From: Elmis aenea
Lineage: Eukaryota > Arthropoda > Insecta > Coleoptera > Elmidae
Reading direction: 5' to 3'
Length of the DNA stretch: 64,000 nucleotides
Assembly: GCA_947652605.1 (NCBI GenBank)
Contig: OX393576.1
Location: 18,750,575-18,814,574, forward strand
A model generated the notes under the pieces. The model saw nothing but the letters and a program-made list of their open reading frames with translations. It was not told the DNA's origin and did no database searches. This document shows, piece after piece, positions 47,819 through 58,111 of this stretch (the stretch's first letter is position 1; every line of letters starts with the position of its first letter). Position numbers and translations under genes: made by a program.

Positions 47819-48414
47819 TAGATGGAGCCATCTTTTTTAAGTAACCGGTTAAAAAAACGTTTTTTTTTTAGTCCGTAAAAGTGATTTTTAACCGAAACCG
47901 TTATTTTTAATGGCAAAAAAACGGCAACCTTTAAATAAAATAATTAAAACCCGGTTTTTATAACATCTTTCTTCAATAAAAATTACTTTAAAAAATACAA
48001 AATCTGTATTAAATGCGATTAGTTTACCAGAAGTCATTACTAAACGCTTGTTTGTAAATATATTATAAAATTATAAATAGATAATATCTTTTCATACTTT
48101 GCATTTCCAATCTAAATTATGTTTAAAACCGGTTTTTAAAAAAAAAAACGGTTTTTAACCGGTTTATAACCAAAAACAGTTCTCGATTTTGGTTAACCAT
48201 TAACCAATTTTTTTTTTTCAAGTCCTGTATAAAAGGGGAATCACAGTGCACTGACGGGAAATCGCAGATACATATTGGGGCGGCAAGATTTTTAGCAAAG
48301 GGCGCTTGATGTTTTTGTTTTTAAGGCCAGGGTGCAAAAATGTTTGCGCTTGGCGCCCCTCGCGCCTCGCGCCCTTGGCACTTGCCCCGTTGCCAATGCA
48401 TTGCTACGGTGCTG

Positions 48415-50084
48415 CATTCAGGACACAGGTTCATTGCATTTCTCGCATATATAACTTATTAGACAAAAATAACGCTTTGTACCCATATACTGCATTCTTT
48501 TAAAATACTGGTTGCACATACAATATAGAAGATAATCAATCAATATGTAGCACATAACAATATCCGAGGTTTAAAAAGAATTTACTACCAGAATTGATAA
48601 GCGTTACACAGATGTGTACCTACGTTTACTAATCTCTTGTCAATGAGCATGAATATTCTAAATAATCTCTAAAATTTACATGGTTATGTTAATTAAATAT
48701 ATTTTACATATCTTTCAACTTTTTTAAACTGAAACTATAGAGATCTTCGGTATAAATAAAATAAATTTATTAGTATAAAAAAACAGTCAACAAATTTCAG
48801 TACCACACTATTTATTGTGACAGTAATATGACATTTCATGTTTGTTTGTCCATATTTCTGTTTTTTTTTTGTTAGCGAATATTGTAGTGACTACCTACTT
48901 GTAGTAATTTTCATTAAATTTTGTTTCATCGCGGCTGACTTATAAAAAAAACTAAACGTACACATATGTGTCAGTATCCCTGAAGAGGTTAATTATATAA
49001 CATTTCAAACTACTTACTTTACATAGATCAAATTATTGAACGAAATAGATTATTCCCGAAATATTGACAAATATTCTACAGCGTACTTCAAAGTTGGGCG
49101 TTGTCATATGCCAAAAGCGATATGAAATATCACTGTATATTAAGACATGGCTCAATGCATATCACAAAATGGATATAAACATTCGCCTGTAGCTGCCAAA
49201 ATTCAAATATTGGAAATTTATGTCAGGTATCAATTTTAATATACCCCGTTATATTAATTAAAAACTATCTCTTGCTACACAATTTCTACATCATTACGCT
49301 CTTTTATGTGTTTCCTGCACATACAGTTTTGCAATATTTTATGTGAGATGCTTAAAACAAAGTTTGTATTAGGCTATATTAACGTACGACCGAACCAGGA
49401 ACAGCAAGAGATCTAAAATTGTTCAATATGCGACGAGCAATTCCAAGAAAATTACCTTTTTTCTGGACCTCGCTTTGTTAGTATCGATTGTGCTATTTAC
49501 ATATATTCGCCATAGCATATATTACAGGAAATTTATTCTCGTTTGCAATCTACTAATATGACAGCTTGTTATTATAGAATATAGGGGTCAAAGTGTTATC
49601 GACGCGACACCAGCAACTTTACTACCTTATTCATGCCTGCATTTATAAAAACAAAAAACAACCAAATGCGTTACTTACTACCTATATCTAGGCGAAGTCT
49701 TGAACTAAAGTGCAGGTCGAAACACATGATTAAGTGTTTTGTTTTTATTAAATTTGCATATAGTAATTTTTATTTTTGAAGCAATGACTTTAAATTTTTT
49801 TTATATCAAATATACAATAACTGGACAGCACACACACATTAAAAGTTTCTTCTTGTTAAAAAAAAATTAAATTCACTGCTTTAAATTACTAATAATCCCT
49901 GAAGAAGTAGAACAATATAATCAAAGAAACATGTAGGAAGAGTAGATAGTAAAATAAAATGAACTAAAAAAATAAGCCTGTTTGAACCAGTAAATCAACC
50001 TATAGTTTTTTGATAAATAACAAACTTCATATATTATAAAACAGGAAAACTATAAGTATTACTAAAAGAATATTATTAAATTCT
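48415..50084. other. Gene-free interval, about 1.7 kb
   Basis: A+T-rich single-copy-looking sequence. Nothing recognised. Confidence 0.5.
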
Positions 50085-50877
50085 ATTGGTGGGACACTTT
50101 AATCTTGCGAATATAACTAAAATCGCTAAAATCTAGTGTGCTATTAATTTTAATTAAACTGTTTTTAATCTTCAAATTAGTTTTCGGTGATGCACAAAGT
50201 TTTATCAACAATATAATTTTCTGAGAAATCGATAATAAAATACTTTACCGTTTGTTCTTAAATGTTAAAATTACTATAAAAATAAAAATTGGTTATTTAC
50301 TGTCATAATAGTCATATTTTTGAATAGTAAACTATATTCCTATGAACCTTTTTTTGTTACTCTTAAAATAAGGGCAGTTTACTCTTGGGAATATTTTTAA
50401 AATCGCTTAAACCTAGTGTCATATAATATTAAGGTATATTACATAACAAGAGTTGTAAGAAGCATATTACGCACGAGTGGAAAAGTTGCTCACGGAGTGC
50501 GTAATTGCTTTACTACTCGTGTTATGTAGCTTACTTTTTCTACGAACACACAATACTTACGATTTTAACGTTGTTTTTTTTGCTAATATTCACATGTAAT
50601 TACGTTATCTTGTCAATTTTGACGTAAGCCTACTTTGACGTTTCTAGACAAGTGTGCGTGTTGCTTACCGTGCGTTATAACTCACAAGGGAAGTACTCCG
50701 ATAGTGACTCGCCGATTTTTATAAAAATTTGCAGAAACAAGTAACACATAAAATAATATATTTCTGCAATTTCAAAAGTTGCTTACGGGTCCCGGAACCA
50801 GGAAAAAAATCGATTTGAAAATGGTTTTTTAGCGTAAATTCGTATGTATACCAATATAATTCACAGTCTAGTCAGTA

Positions 50878-50945
50878 AGCCGGTAGCGCAAGCGGTAGAG
50901 TACTTGACTTGCAACAAGCTATCCCAGGATCGATTCCCGACGAAA
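50878..50945 (+). ncRNA. tRNA-like (Pol III promoter-like) module, left arm of T
   Basis: A-box-like tagcgcaagcgg at 50884-50895 and B-box-like ggatcgattcc at 50927-50937 are spaced 43 bp apart, as in tRNA genes. An anticodon-arm-like stem cttg/caag (50902-50917) has an 8-nt loop. The acceptor stem does not pair and the T arm lacks a base, so it is not a functional tRNA. It is a tRNA-derived sequence of the kind that heads SINEs. Confidence 0.55.
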
Positions 50946-51510
50946 ATATTAATTTTTTGTTTGTTTGGTTGTTTATAAATACTTACCGCTTAAATTTCAT
51001 TTAACAATTTTTTACGATAAATCAGAGAAATTAAATTAAAGTAATGAATAAGTAAAATAAAATATTTCATTTGTCAAAAATATATACAAGTTATTTAATA
51101 AATCAACATATTTGAAACTTGTAGGTCAATATTATTAATTTCTTCAAGCGAAAAATATAAGAACAACCTTTCGTACTTGTCTCATTATACATATTTATAA
51201 CTACAAAATTACAGTGTTAACTGTTTATTTGGCAAATTCCAGAATTTAGACTGGATTAATTCTTGGAAAATTAAATTAGGTTGTATAACTTGTATCCCAT
51301 TATAATCCAGGGTTCGAAAACATGTTTTCCCTACAACCAAAGTGAAATAACCAAAAAGGAAAGAGATATAGCCGACAATATATTTAATTATCTTCAATCG
51401 CTATTGATGGGAGATGAAGAGGATTTCACTTCTCTAGTAGTAGTAAAAAATTGTTAAATGAAATTTAAGCGGTAAGTATTTATAAATAACCAAACAAAAA
51501 AAAATTAAAT

Positions 51511-51581
51511 GTCTTCGTCGGGAATCGACCCTGGGAAGGCTTGTCGCAACTCAAGTACTCTACCGCTTGCGCTACCGGCTT
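51511..51581 (-). ncRNA. tRNA-like module, right arm of T (opposite orientation)
   Basis: Minus-strand A-box-like tagcgcaagcgg at 51574-51563 and B-box-like ggtcgattcc at 51530-51521, 44 bp apart. It is the mirror of the left-arm module with several substitutions (cttgagttgcgacaag instead of cttgacttgcaacaag), so the two have diverged since duplication. Confidence 0.55.
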
Positions 51582-52174
51582 GCCGACTAAAATGTGAATT
51601 AAATTGGTATACTAAGGAATTTACACTAAAAAACCATTTTCAAATTGATTTTTTTCCTGGTTCCAGTACCCGTAAGCAACTTTTGAAATTGCAGAAATAT
51701 ATTATTTTATGTGTTACTTGTTTCTGCAAATTTGTATAAAAATCGGCGAGTCACTATCGGAGTACTTCCCTTGTCAGTTACTATGCATGCAGGCAGTGTT
51801 TGACGTAAGACTACTTCGATCTTTCTAGCCAAGTGTGCGTTTTGCTTACCGTGCCTTAGGATTCACTGTACGGTAAGAGTCATTTTCCGACGACCACTAT
51901 GTAAAGCGAGTAATTTCGCACGGCTTGCTGCTACTGAAAATGACAAATTGCGCATGACACCGGAAATTGTGTGCAAAGTTCACTTTGCGTGTGTAAAGTG
52001 ACGATTTCCGCTACATTACACACGCTAAACGCGCTGTCAAGTTAACGTGAAGCAAATCTAACCTCACAAGTGTCAAGTGTCACCAACGTCAAAAAAATGT
52101 TATTTTCACAATTTTTTTGCAGAATTAATGATTATGTCTAAGTGGTCGTCGGAAAAGCATAGTGTACAACACGT

Positions 52175-52270
52175 GCTGAATTGAATATTTCACACTCGTA
52201 TGACTGAGCCACTCGCCTGACGGCTCGTGGCTCAACTGTCATACTCGTGTGAAATATTCAACTTTCAGCA
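52175..52270. repeat. Long hairpin near the end of B5
   Basis: gaatatttcacactcgtatg then actgagccac pairs with gtggctcaactgtcat then actcgtgtgaaatattc around a short loop. The outer bases gctgaa / ttcagc also pair. It contains the cactcgt motif common to families B and S. Confidence 0.8.
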
Positions 52271-52439
52271 CTAGTTGTACAATATACTATTACATAAGTG
52301 GTAGTAACAATTTTTTTATTAAACCATTTTTCATCTTTAAATTAGTTTTAAGCCATGCACCAACTTTAATCAAGAATAAAATCGATAATAAAAAACTTTC
52401 TTATTTGTTTTAAACTTTTTGAATGACCCTGTACAAAGA

Positions 52440-52620
52440 TATTTTTTGCCAGGGCCTGCGAAAGGGGGGGGAAATGATGGGGTAAAATGTAAACTTCCCC
52501 GGACACAGGATTCACAGGGGGGCCGGCAATTTGTGGGTGCTGGGACGGTGCCGAAAAAATCCTTACCCCTGGCCCGGCGATGTCTCTTGACGCCCCTTTT
52601 TGTTGCCCATAAAAATTACT
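52440..52620. other. G+C-rich island, probable relic transposon end
   Basis: tgccagggcctgcgaaaggg and tacccctggcccggcgatgt stand out against A+T-rich flanks. CAGGGCCTGCG is hAT-end-like, but no opposite end or duplication is seen. Opposing frames (52366-52644 minus, 52419-52640 plus) are composition shadows. Confidence 0.3.
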
Positions 52621-54191
52621 TTTTTGTATGGTACTTATAAGCAAAAATGACTAAAACTTAAAAGTGTATAATTTATACATTAACTGTACGATTACATATT
52701 AATAAAAGCGGGTGAAGTAAATTTGAATAGACAGAAAAGTTTTGTTGAAATATTTAAGGAAGTGCTATTAGTCGAGTAATCCCGCATATACGATTTCACG
52801 TCTACATTACAGATTTTCTAAACTTTTAAAGTAGTTCGAAACGGCAAATCTACAATGTTACAACTCAAATAAGTGTACAGGAATTTGAAATTTATGTATT
52901 AAAACTGCTTGGCAACTATTATTTGCCTTAACCGATATTTTTTGGATTTTAAAAATTTTGCTGATTTCAGTAAATCGTCAGTTTCGAAAAAAATTAATCA
53001 TATCAAAAAAGCTAAACATATTGCTTTATGCAATTTGCAACTTTTACCGCTTTCCAGAACTTCACAGCGTATAAAAGAAATCCATTGTACATTTAAACAT
53101 ATAATATTTATATTACAGTAGACCCCGTATAACAGCACAATTCCGACTATTATCGCATAACACTGCCAAGCTGAATTAAATTAAAATAGAAAGAAAGAAA
53201 AAACTACTATGCCGATAAAAGCAAAATCCGCACCTAAGTTCATTGCCTATCATTTGAGGTTGAATTATCAATGTCAAGTTGATTAAAATGTAGTTTAATA
53301 ATTTTTCCAAATAGTGTACGAGGTGAACAAATTAAGTTAACAGAAAAGCATTTTTCAATTATCTTTAATTACAATATTTTAAAAAGGATTTTAGCGCTTA
53401 GGTATGTGTGCAAGGAAAGTCTAGATTTAGCTTTCAGTGAACAAGCACCTGCCTAGGGAATTACTTTTAACCCATTTAACAAAATTATTCTTAATATATT
53501 TAGCTCGACCCTCGTATAATACGGTTTCGTTCAATCACGATTACAGAATTCCAGATAATCTCGCATACCACAAATTTTTTAAAAAACTATTAAACAAAAG
53601 CAATTTTTTTTTTAAAAGATCTTAAATAAATTACATTTAAATGCTGTAGGAGAAAGTTCAGAAGTTCAAGATAATTTGCCAGAGATAATATTCTCGTTTG
53701 ATTGTGCTTGGCAGTACAACAGGAAGAAAACTGGTTCATAAAAATTAATGTGTTAAGGTTAAGTCATTGCTACTTTAAATGCACATGAAGTTTCTGGTGG
53801 TGGCTTAAAAGTAAAATAGTATATTTTTGTCAGCTTTTAAAACGTAACCTACTCTTTCTGAAGCGGTTATAAAACCCACATAAAAAGATTTCACACCACA
53901 CGGGAAGTTTATAGGAAGCTGCAAATCGTGTTAAACGTTACCTGTGATTTGTAAAGCGAGCTGTCAAATATTATTCACAGTTATCTGTCCCAACATCAGT
54001 CATAACTAGGCACATCCATCTGAATACAACATATAATTTCAATTGCAAATTGGCATTCAATACGAATTTAAGGTGGCTTAATGTACTCAAATTTAGAGTC
54101 GATATTCAAATGCAAGTGGCAAAATGCGTTATGTATGTGACACTAATAAGCTATTAACTACCTACTGTCAATTACAAATGTTTTCAATTAA
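52621..54191. other. Gene-free interval with possible pogo/Tigger-like ends
   Basis: cagtagaccccgtataacag near 53117 and cgaccctcgtataatacggt near 53507 resemble pogo/Tigger termini, but lie in the same orientation and cannot be paired. The frames 52909-53121 and 53437-53625 have no recognised domain. Confidence 0.3.
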
Positions 54192-54578
54192 ATTATCAGT
54201 AGTAATATAACAACTGCATTGAAAATTATCGATTATTTTTGGTAAATATGCCCGAATGCAAGTTGAGCTGAAAAAAACATGAGTGCACGAGTGATTTTTT
54301 CTGATTCAACTTGCATGAGTGAAGATTTGTCAAAAACTGTAGATAATTTGCAATGCACGAGTTATATTTTGTCAGAAAATTTCCTTCACCTAACGTATCT
54401 GTCAAATGAAAATGTTGTTTAATTTAGATAAATTAAAGTATACCTACTACTTACTTCGATTGTTATTAATAGATGATTTATAACTAATTTTTAATTCAAG
54501 AATTATATTTTAATAAAAATTAATGAACCAAATAGTATTTAGGTACATACATAATCTGTTATGTCAAATTTTACAAGT
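54192..54578 (+). repeat. Family S hairpin repeat, copy S2
   Basis: Colinear with 11087-11482 from attatcag(t/c)agtaatata to gtcaaattttacaagt. Hairpin at 54256-54318 (gcaagttgagc / tcaacttgc). Free-standing here, whereas S1 lies inside a hAT; this defines the repeat's limits. Confidence 0.75.
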
Positions 54579-54699
54579 ACTGTCAGAGTGGTGTGTCAGG
54601 GGTGTGGTTTAATCTATATTAAAGTAACGTTATTGGTCGCCGACATCTGTCAAAAAATTATCAAGACCAAAATACCTTATTCCCTCTCCAAATTTATAT

Positions 54700-54962
54700 T
54701 TTCCACCAATCAAAAACTCAGATTTCTTAGAAACGACCAATAAACGCATAAAAATCTGTTAATTGCGAAAAGTAAATTATCAGTGTATGATTATGTTTAT
54801 TGGCCGTTTAAAGGAAATCTGAGTTTGTTATTGGTCGAAAACGCAAATTTGACAGGAGGATCAACTCCTGGCAGAGGAATGTAAAAATATTACCGTATTG
54901 GTAGTCTCTAAAAGATTTAAGATTAGTGATTGGTTGAAAACGCAAATTTGACAGGTGAAGGG
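54700..54962. repeat. Inverted and direct repeat cluster
   Basis: ccaccaatcaaaaactcaga ... gaccaataaacg mirrors tttattggccgttt ... aatctgagtttgttattggtc (54701-54836). The phrase gaaaacgcaaatttgacagg occurs twice in direct orientation (54837 and 54936). Non-coding MITE-like remnant. Confidence 0.6.
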
Positions 54963-55521
54963 AATTTTCAGTATAATTAATTTACTGCAGTAAGAATAAT
55001 GCTTTCACTTTTTAACATTTAAATTTCGAAACAGTCAACGTCAGTTGCTACTGAAACAACAAATTTACTGCTATTATAACAGTTTAAAATGAATTCACTG
55101 AAAAACTAATCAACAATTGCTATAGTACTATTTAAATTGTCTTTTAATAGTTTTGGAAGGTAATTGTTAAGCCACAAATTTTACCTAATGAGGTAATGTA
55201 AGGATGTACTGCGCAGTGTAATCATTATAATGCAATTTTGTTTTTTCGCGTCCGTCAAGAGCGAAGACTAACTACACTGTACCTAAAACTTCGCCTTGCG
55301 GTTCAGTAAACCACGGGAGATACAAATTATTACTAAGTAAACAAAGTGGAGATCAAAGTACATTTATTATTAAGAATTTAGTTGGGGTATTAACTCTTGA
55401 AACTTTAAATGAAACTAATTAATTTGAAGACATTAGCGGTATTCAGTAACTAATAAAGTACCTACAAAAAATACGTATTTACCTAGTTTTTAGCAAAGCT
55501 GATATTTATTATATTTTGTTA
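54963..55521. other. Gene-free interval
   Basis: Nothing recognised. Confidence 0.5.
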
Positions 55522-55600
55522 TAGAGATGCACCGATAATTAAATTGAGCGATTACTGATAACCGATCAATCGGTTGACTACTGTTTTTCACATTATGTTT
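55522..55600 (+). mobile_element. Lone hAT-type terminus
   Basis: TAGAGATGCACCGATAATTA with subterminal ccgataa/accgatcaatcggtt motifs is a typical left end of a hAT family. No right end is found before the family A fragment at 55888. 55601-55887 shows nothing. Confidence 0.5.
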
Positions 55601-55887
55601 AAATAGGTAATATGGTGCACTCAGAATATGTGTTGTTATCGTCACAAAATTTTTATTTTAGTTACGTTTTTGTGTTACAAGTTAAATTTATAAAACAAAT
55701 AAAAAACCATTTAAAAACTTAACAAGCAAATAATAACGTACGTCGTTAAAAGGGCAAAAGACTTCCTACGTGATAATTTAAGTGCACTAGAATTTGATTA
55801 TCTTTATTAAAAGTGTTTTAAGTTATTCAATTTTTGTTGTAATATTTCAAGATCTTTTTTCTTATTTCTAGTACTTTCCAGTTCCTA

Positions 55888-56472
55888 TTGTTCATACTGG
55901 GTGGAATTGACGGGCGTTTGCGCGTTGTCGCTGCGTAAACTTCAAAATGAATTACACCCGTCAATTCTATAAACATAAACAAACCATGGTAAACACCAAA
56001 ATGAATTGTTTTACCTATATTGGAATATTTTATGGTGCATGTTTACTTATTTTATTTTTTACTCATAAACTGTAGGTTTTACGAGAAAAACTAAGTAATA
56101 AAAAAAGTTCTAAATAAATCAAGCTTTCAATAAAGAATTTTTTAATAGCAAAATTTTAACCCACCTAAAAGTTCTGATTAAAAAACCAACAGGGGTCGCA
56201 CTTTTCAGCCCCCTGTGGAAGGTAGGAGATAATTGAAAATATTACTATGGGAAACCTTTTAATGAGTATAAAACATCTTCAAAATATCATTCTCCTGCAT
56301 TTATCAAAATTTGAGAAATAAAATCAAAACCTAATTTTACCGCTCTCCTTTAGGGGGGTGTAACTCCGAAAAGAGACGTCTAAAGAAACATTTTTATATG
56401 AAAGACCCCCCTTAACTTTCGATAACAAATTACGTCCCGATTTTTTCCGCAATATTTAAGAAACACCCTGTA
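55888..56472 (+). mobile_element. Family A foldback fragment A3 (right half)
   Basis: Contains the central block aattgacgggcgtttgcgcg, ttacacccgtcaattct, the arm gtgtaactccgaaaagagac and the terminus ttaagaaacaccctgta at 56472. The left arm is missing; the fragment starts abruptly near 55888. 56473-56639 shows nothing. Confidence 0.8.
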
Positions 56473-56639
56473 TCATAACGGGTAATGTTAAACATTAAAA
56501 ATAAATTTTTGAAACAAATTAAATTGATGTCAAAAATAATTCCAATTCTAGTTAACAAAAAGACCAATAAATCAATCATAAATTATTGGTACAAAACTGT
56601 AACAAAAACGAGCATAACATTTAACACTTCTTTTAAATA

Positions 56640-56947
56640 TAGACTTTTGTTTTGGTGAAAAAAGACCGGGTTTGGCAAAGAAAATGGTGCTCTTTCATAA
56701 CAATGCACCGGCTCACTCGTCCCGAATTGCAACATTTAAAATTGAAGAACTGGGCTTTGAATTGATTCCCCATGCGCCGTATCATTCAGATTTGGCCCCC
56801 TCCGACTGCCATCTATTTCCAAACTCGAAATACAATTGGCAAGACAAAATTTTTCATCATATGAGTATAGGCTGTTGTTTTGCAGATCTACAAAGAGGGC
56901 ATAATGGTTGGAACGTAGCTGAAATAAACTGTGCTTTAAAGAGATTA
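56640..56947 (+). pseudogene. mariner transposase, C-terminal part, dead
   Basis: The plus strand reads RPGLAKKMVLFHNNAPAHSS, ELGFELIPHAPYHSDLAPSD and HLFPNSKYNWQDKIF, then a decayed tail. These are the standard mariner blocks around the second and third catalytic residues. The second catalytic Asp (usually HxDNAPxH) is Asn here (HNNAPAH); the third (SDLAPSD) is kept. The open frame runs to 56983 only because it reads into the adjacent foldback, whose TACAGGGTG end at 56948 interrupts the tail. No N-terminal half is present. Confidence 0.85.
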
Positions 56948-57071
56948 TACAGGGTGCACCACGACCCTGAGATTATTCGATAGCTCCTTTATTAACGAAA
57001 ATATCAAAAAATGTTTATTACAAATATTGTGCGAACCTATTTTCTACATAACCTAAAATTATTTTCCAATA

Positions 57072-57135
57072 TACAGGGTGTTTCGTTTGACCGGCACATA
57101 TAAATTTTATTTTTTTAAAAATAGAACACCCTGTA
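57072..57135. repeat. 64-bp mini-cassette in the left arm of E
   Basis: TACAGGGTGTTTCGTTTGAC ... agaacaccctgta. Mirror copy 58671-58734. The ends and length match those of element P, but the middle is different sequence. Confidence 0.75.
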
Positions 57136-57372
57136 TATTTTTACATTTTTGGATTCCTCTATAAATTTACTTTAAAAAATGTATAAGGTTATATGGGTCT
57201 TAAGTAAACCGTTTTCGTAAAATTTACATTTTTATGAAATTTTTGAGCAATACAGCACTTTCATTTTTTTTTAACATTAAAGTTATTTAAAAAAGCGGTA
57301 AAATTTCGTTTAAAATTTAGATTGACAATAGAATAATTAACACTTTGCGCTAGCTACATTTTAAAAATATTA

Positions 57373-57454
57373 TACAGGGTGTTTTTTACGCTTGGTCAAA
57401 CTTGTGAAACTTTAAACATCGATAAGTCATTTTTCTTAAATGCAACACCCTGTA
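57373..57454. repeat. 82-bp mini-cassette in the left arm of E
   Basis: TACAGGGTGTTTTTTACGCT ... tgcaacaccctgta. Mirror copy 58352-58433. Nearly identical to the 82-bp cassettes in element P (3030-3111, 4233-4314). Confidence 0.8.
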
Positions 57455-57694
57455 TATTTTTACATTTTCTTGTAGAGAACTTAATTGTCTTTCGAAATTA
57501 TTAAGCATGTCCTATACCTAAAGTTAATATTTTTCGAGCTATCTCGATTTTTGTTAGTATTACTAAGGCAATTAAAATATTTTAAAGTCGGCCATGGACG
57601 TAAGTCGTAATTTTTCAAAGAATTTTTAAACAAAAGGATAAAAAGAGCTCCAACTTTAATTTTAGTCCAATAATGTACCCCTTTCCCCCGAAAT

Positions 57695-57815
57695 TTATCG
57701 TATAAATTGTTTAAAATTATATCCTTGTTCATGTTCTACGCACAGCCGTAGATGTTGTCTCAAAGACTCTAGCACTCTTGATAACATTTCGGGGGTTATA
57801 CCATTAAAAGCAACA
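57695..57815 (-). pseudogene. Transposase C-terminal tail, antisense copy in left arm of E
   Basis: The minus strand reads GITPEMLSRVLESLRQHL then RLCVEHEQGYNFKQFIR and a stop at 57697-57695. It is the mirror of the tail in the right arm (LESFRQGLWLCVEQGHNLEQ..., stop 58109-58111). The left copy keeps the frame across the MLSRVLES segment that the right copy has lost. Confidence 0.75.
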
Positions 57816-57816
57816 C

Positions 57817-58111
57817 AGCAAGTAATGCAGTTGCCGAACACAGAATATCCTAATAGATGGATAGGACGAGGTAGACCAATCTCCTGGCCACCTAGGTCAC
57901 CTGATCTTACCCCTATAGATTTATTTTTGTGGGGACCCATAAAACAGGTGTATCAAGACCCCCCAACAACTGCTGAAGATGTGCAGAACAGGATTCGTGT
58001 TGCTTTTGATGGTATAACCCCGAAACGTTATAAAGGGAACTAGAGTCTTTCAGACAAGGTCTATGGCTGTGCGTAGAACAAGGACATAATCTTGAACAAT
58101 TTATACGATAA
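57817..58111 (+). pseudogene. IS630-Tc1-mariner transposase 3' fragment
   Basis: From about 57825 the plus strand reads YPNRWIGRGRPISWPPRSPD, then LTPIDLFLWGPIKQVYQDPP, then TAEDVQNRIRVAFDGITP. After a frameshift near 58022 it reads LESFRQGLWLCVEQGHNLEQ with a stop at 58109-58111. The WPPRSPDLTP(I/L)D.FLWG motif holds the third catalytic Asp of this DDE group (D retained). Everything upstream, including the first two catalytic residues, is missing, so it cannot act; it marks the autonomous relative from which the foldback was derived. Confidence 0.85.

Larger units (their letters stand above)
46141..48414. mobile_element. hAT element H4, 2.27 kb
   Basis: Ends CAGAGCCGTAGCAATG / CATTGCTACGGTGCTG with an exact 8-bp duplication CATTCAGG (46133-46140, 48415-48422). 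Subterminal ggcgcccttggc / gcgcccttggcac blocks. It has no transposase frame of its own. It carries foldback I (46346-47818). A segment at 47835-48230 with repeated AACCGG / CCGGTT motifs resembles the subterminal zone of another hAT but shows no clear ends. Confidence 0.92.
50685..51773. mobile_element. Foldback T with a tRNA-like module in each arm
   Basis: CAAGGGAAGTACTCCGATAG at 50685 mirrors CTATCGGAGTACTTCCCTTG ending at 51773. The flanks show a 3-bp duplication TCA (50682-50684, 51774-51776). Joining the flanks restores the order of family B (ttataactca + gttactatgcatgc). The arms are about 330 bp (50685-51015, 51447-51773). The loop of about 430 bp has a 62-codon minus-strand frame (51209-51397) without recognised domain. 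Superfamily unassigned. Confidence 0.85.
50432..52306 (+). repeat. Family B copy B5, inserted in N2 and split by T
   Basis: Starts ggtatattacataacaagag with the terminal hairpin (acgcacgagtggaaaagttg ... gagtgcgtaattgc ... ctcgtgttatgtag). The body has tctagacaagtgtgcgtgtt and is cut at 50685. It resumes at 51774 with gttactatgcatgcaggcag, as in B1. The distal part (51905-52290) differs from other copies. Confidence 0.75.
50085..52433 (+). mobile_element. Family N element, copy N2, split by family B
   Basis: Left part 50095-50431 matches 33240-33600 (gctaaaatctagtgtgctat, ttagttttcggtgatgcac). The right part resumes at 52307 (ccatttttcatctttaaatt, agccatgcaccaacttt) and ends in tgaatgaccctgta at 52433. 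Together they reconstruct the family N order, so 50432-52306 is an insertion. The left terminus is not seen. Confidence 0.7.

Noticed and set aside
47835..48230. Complete hAT element with AACCGG subterminal repeats inside H4
   Set aside because: No matching terminal repeats or 8-bp duplication could be found.
50878..50945. Functional tRNA gene
   Set aside because: No paired acceptor stem, an 8-nt anticodon loop and a defective T arm; reported as tRNA-like only.
53117..53560. pogo/Tigger element
   Set aside because: The two end-like sequences are in the same orientation and no transposase block is seen between or beside them.
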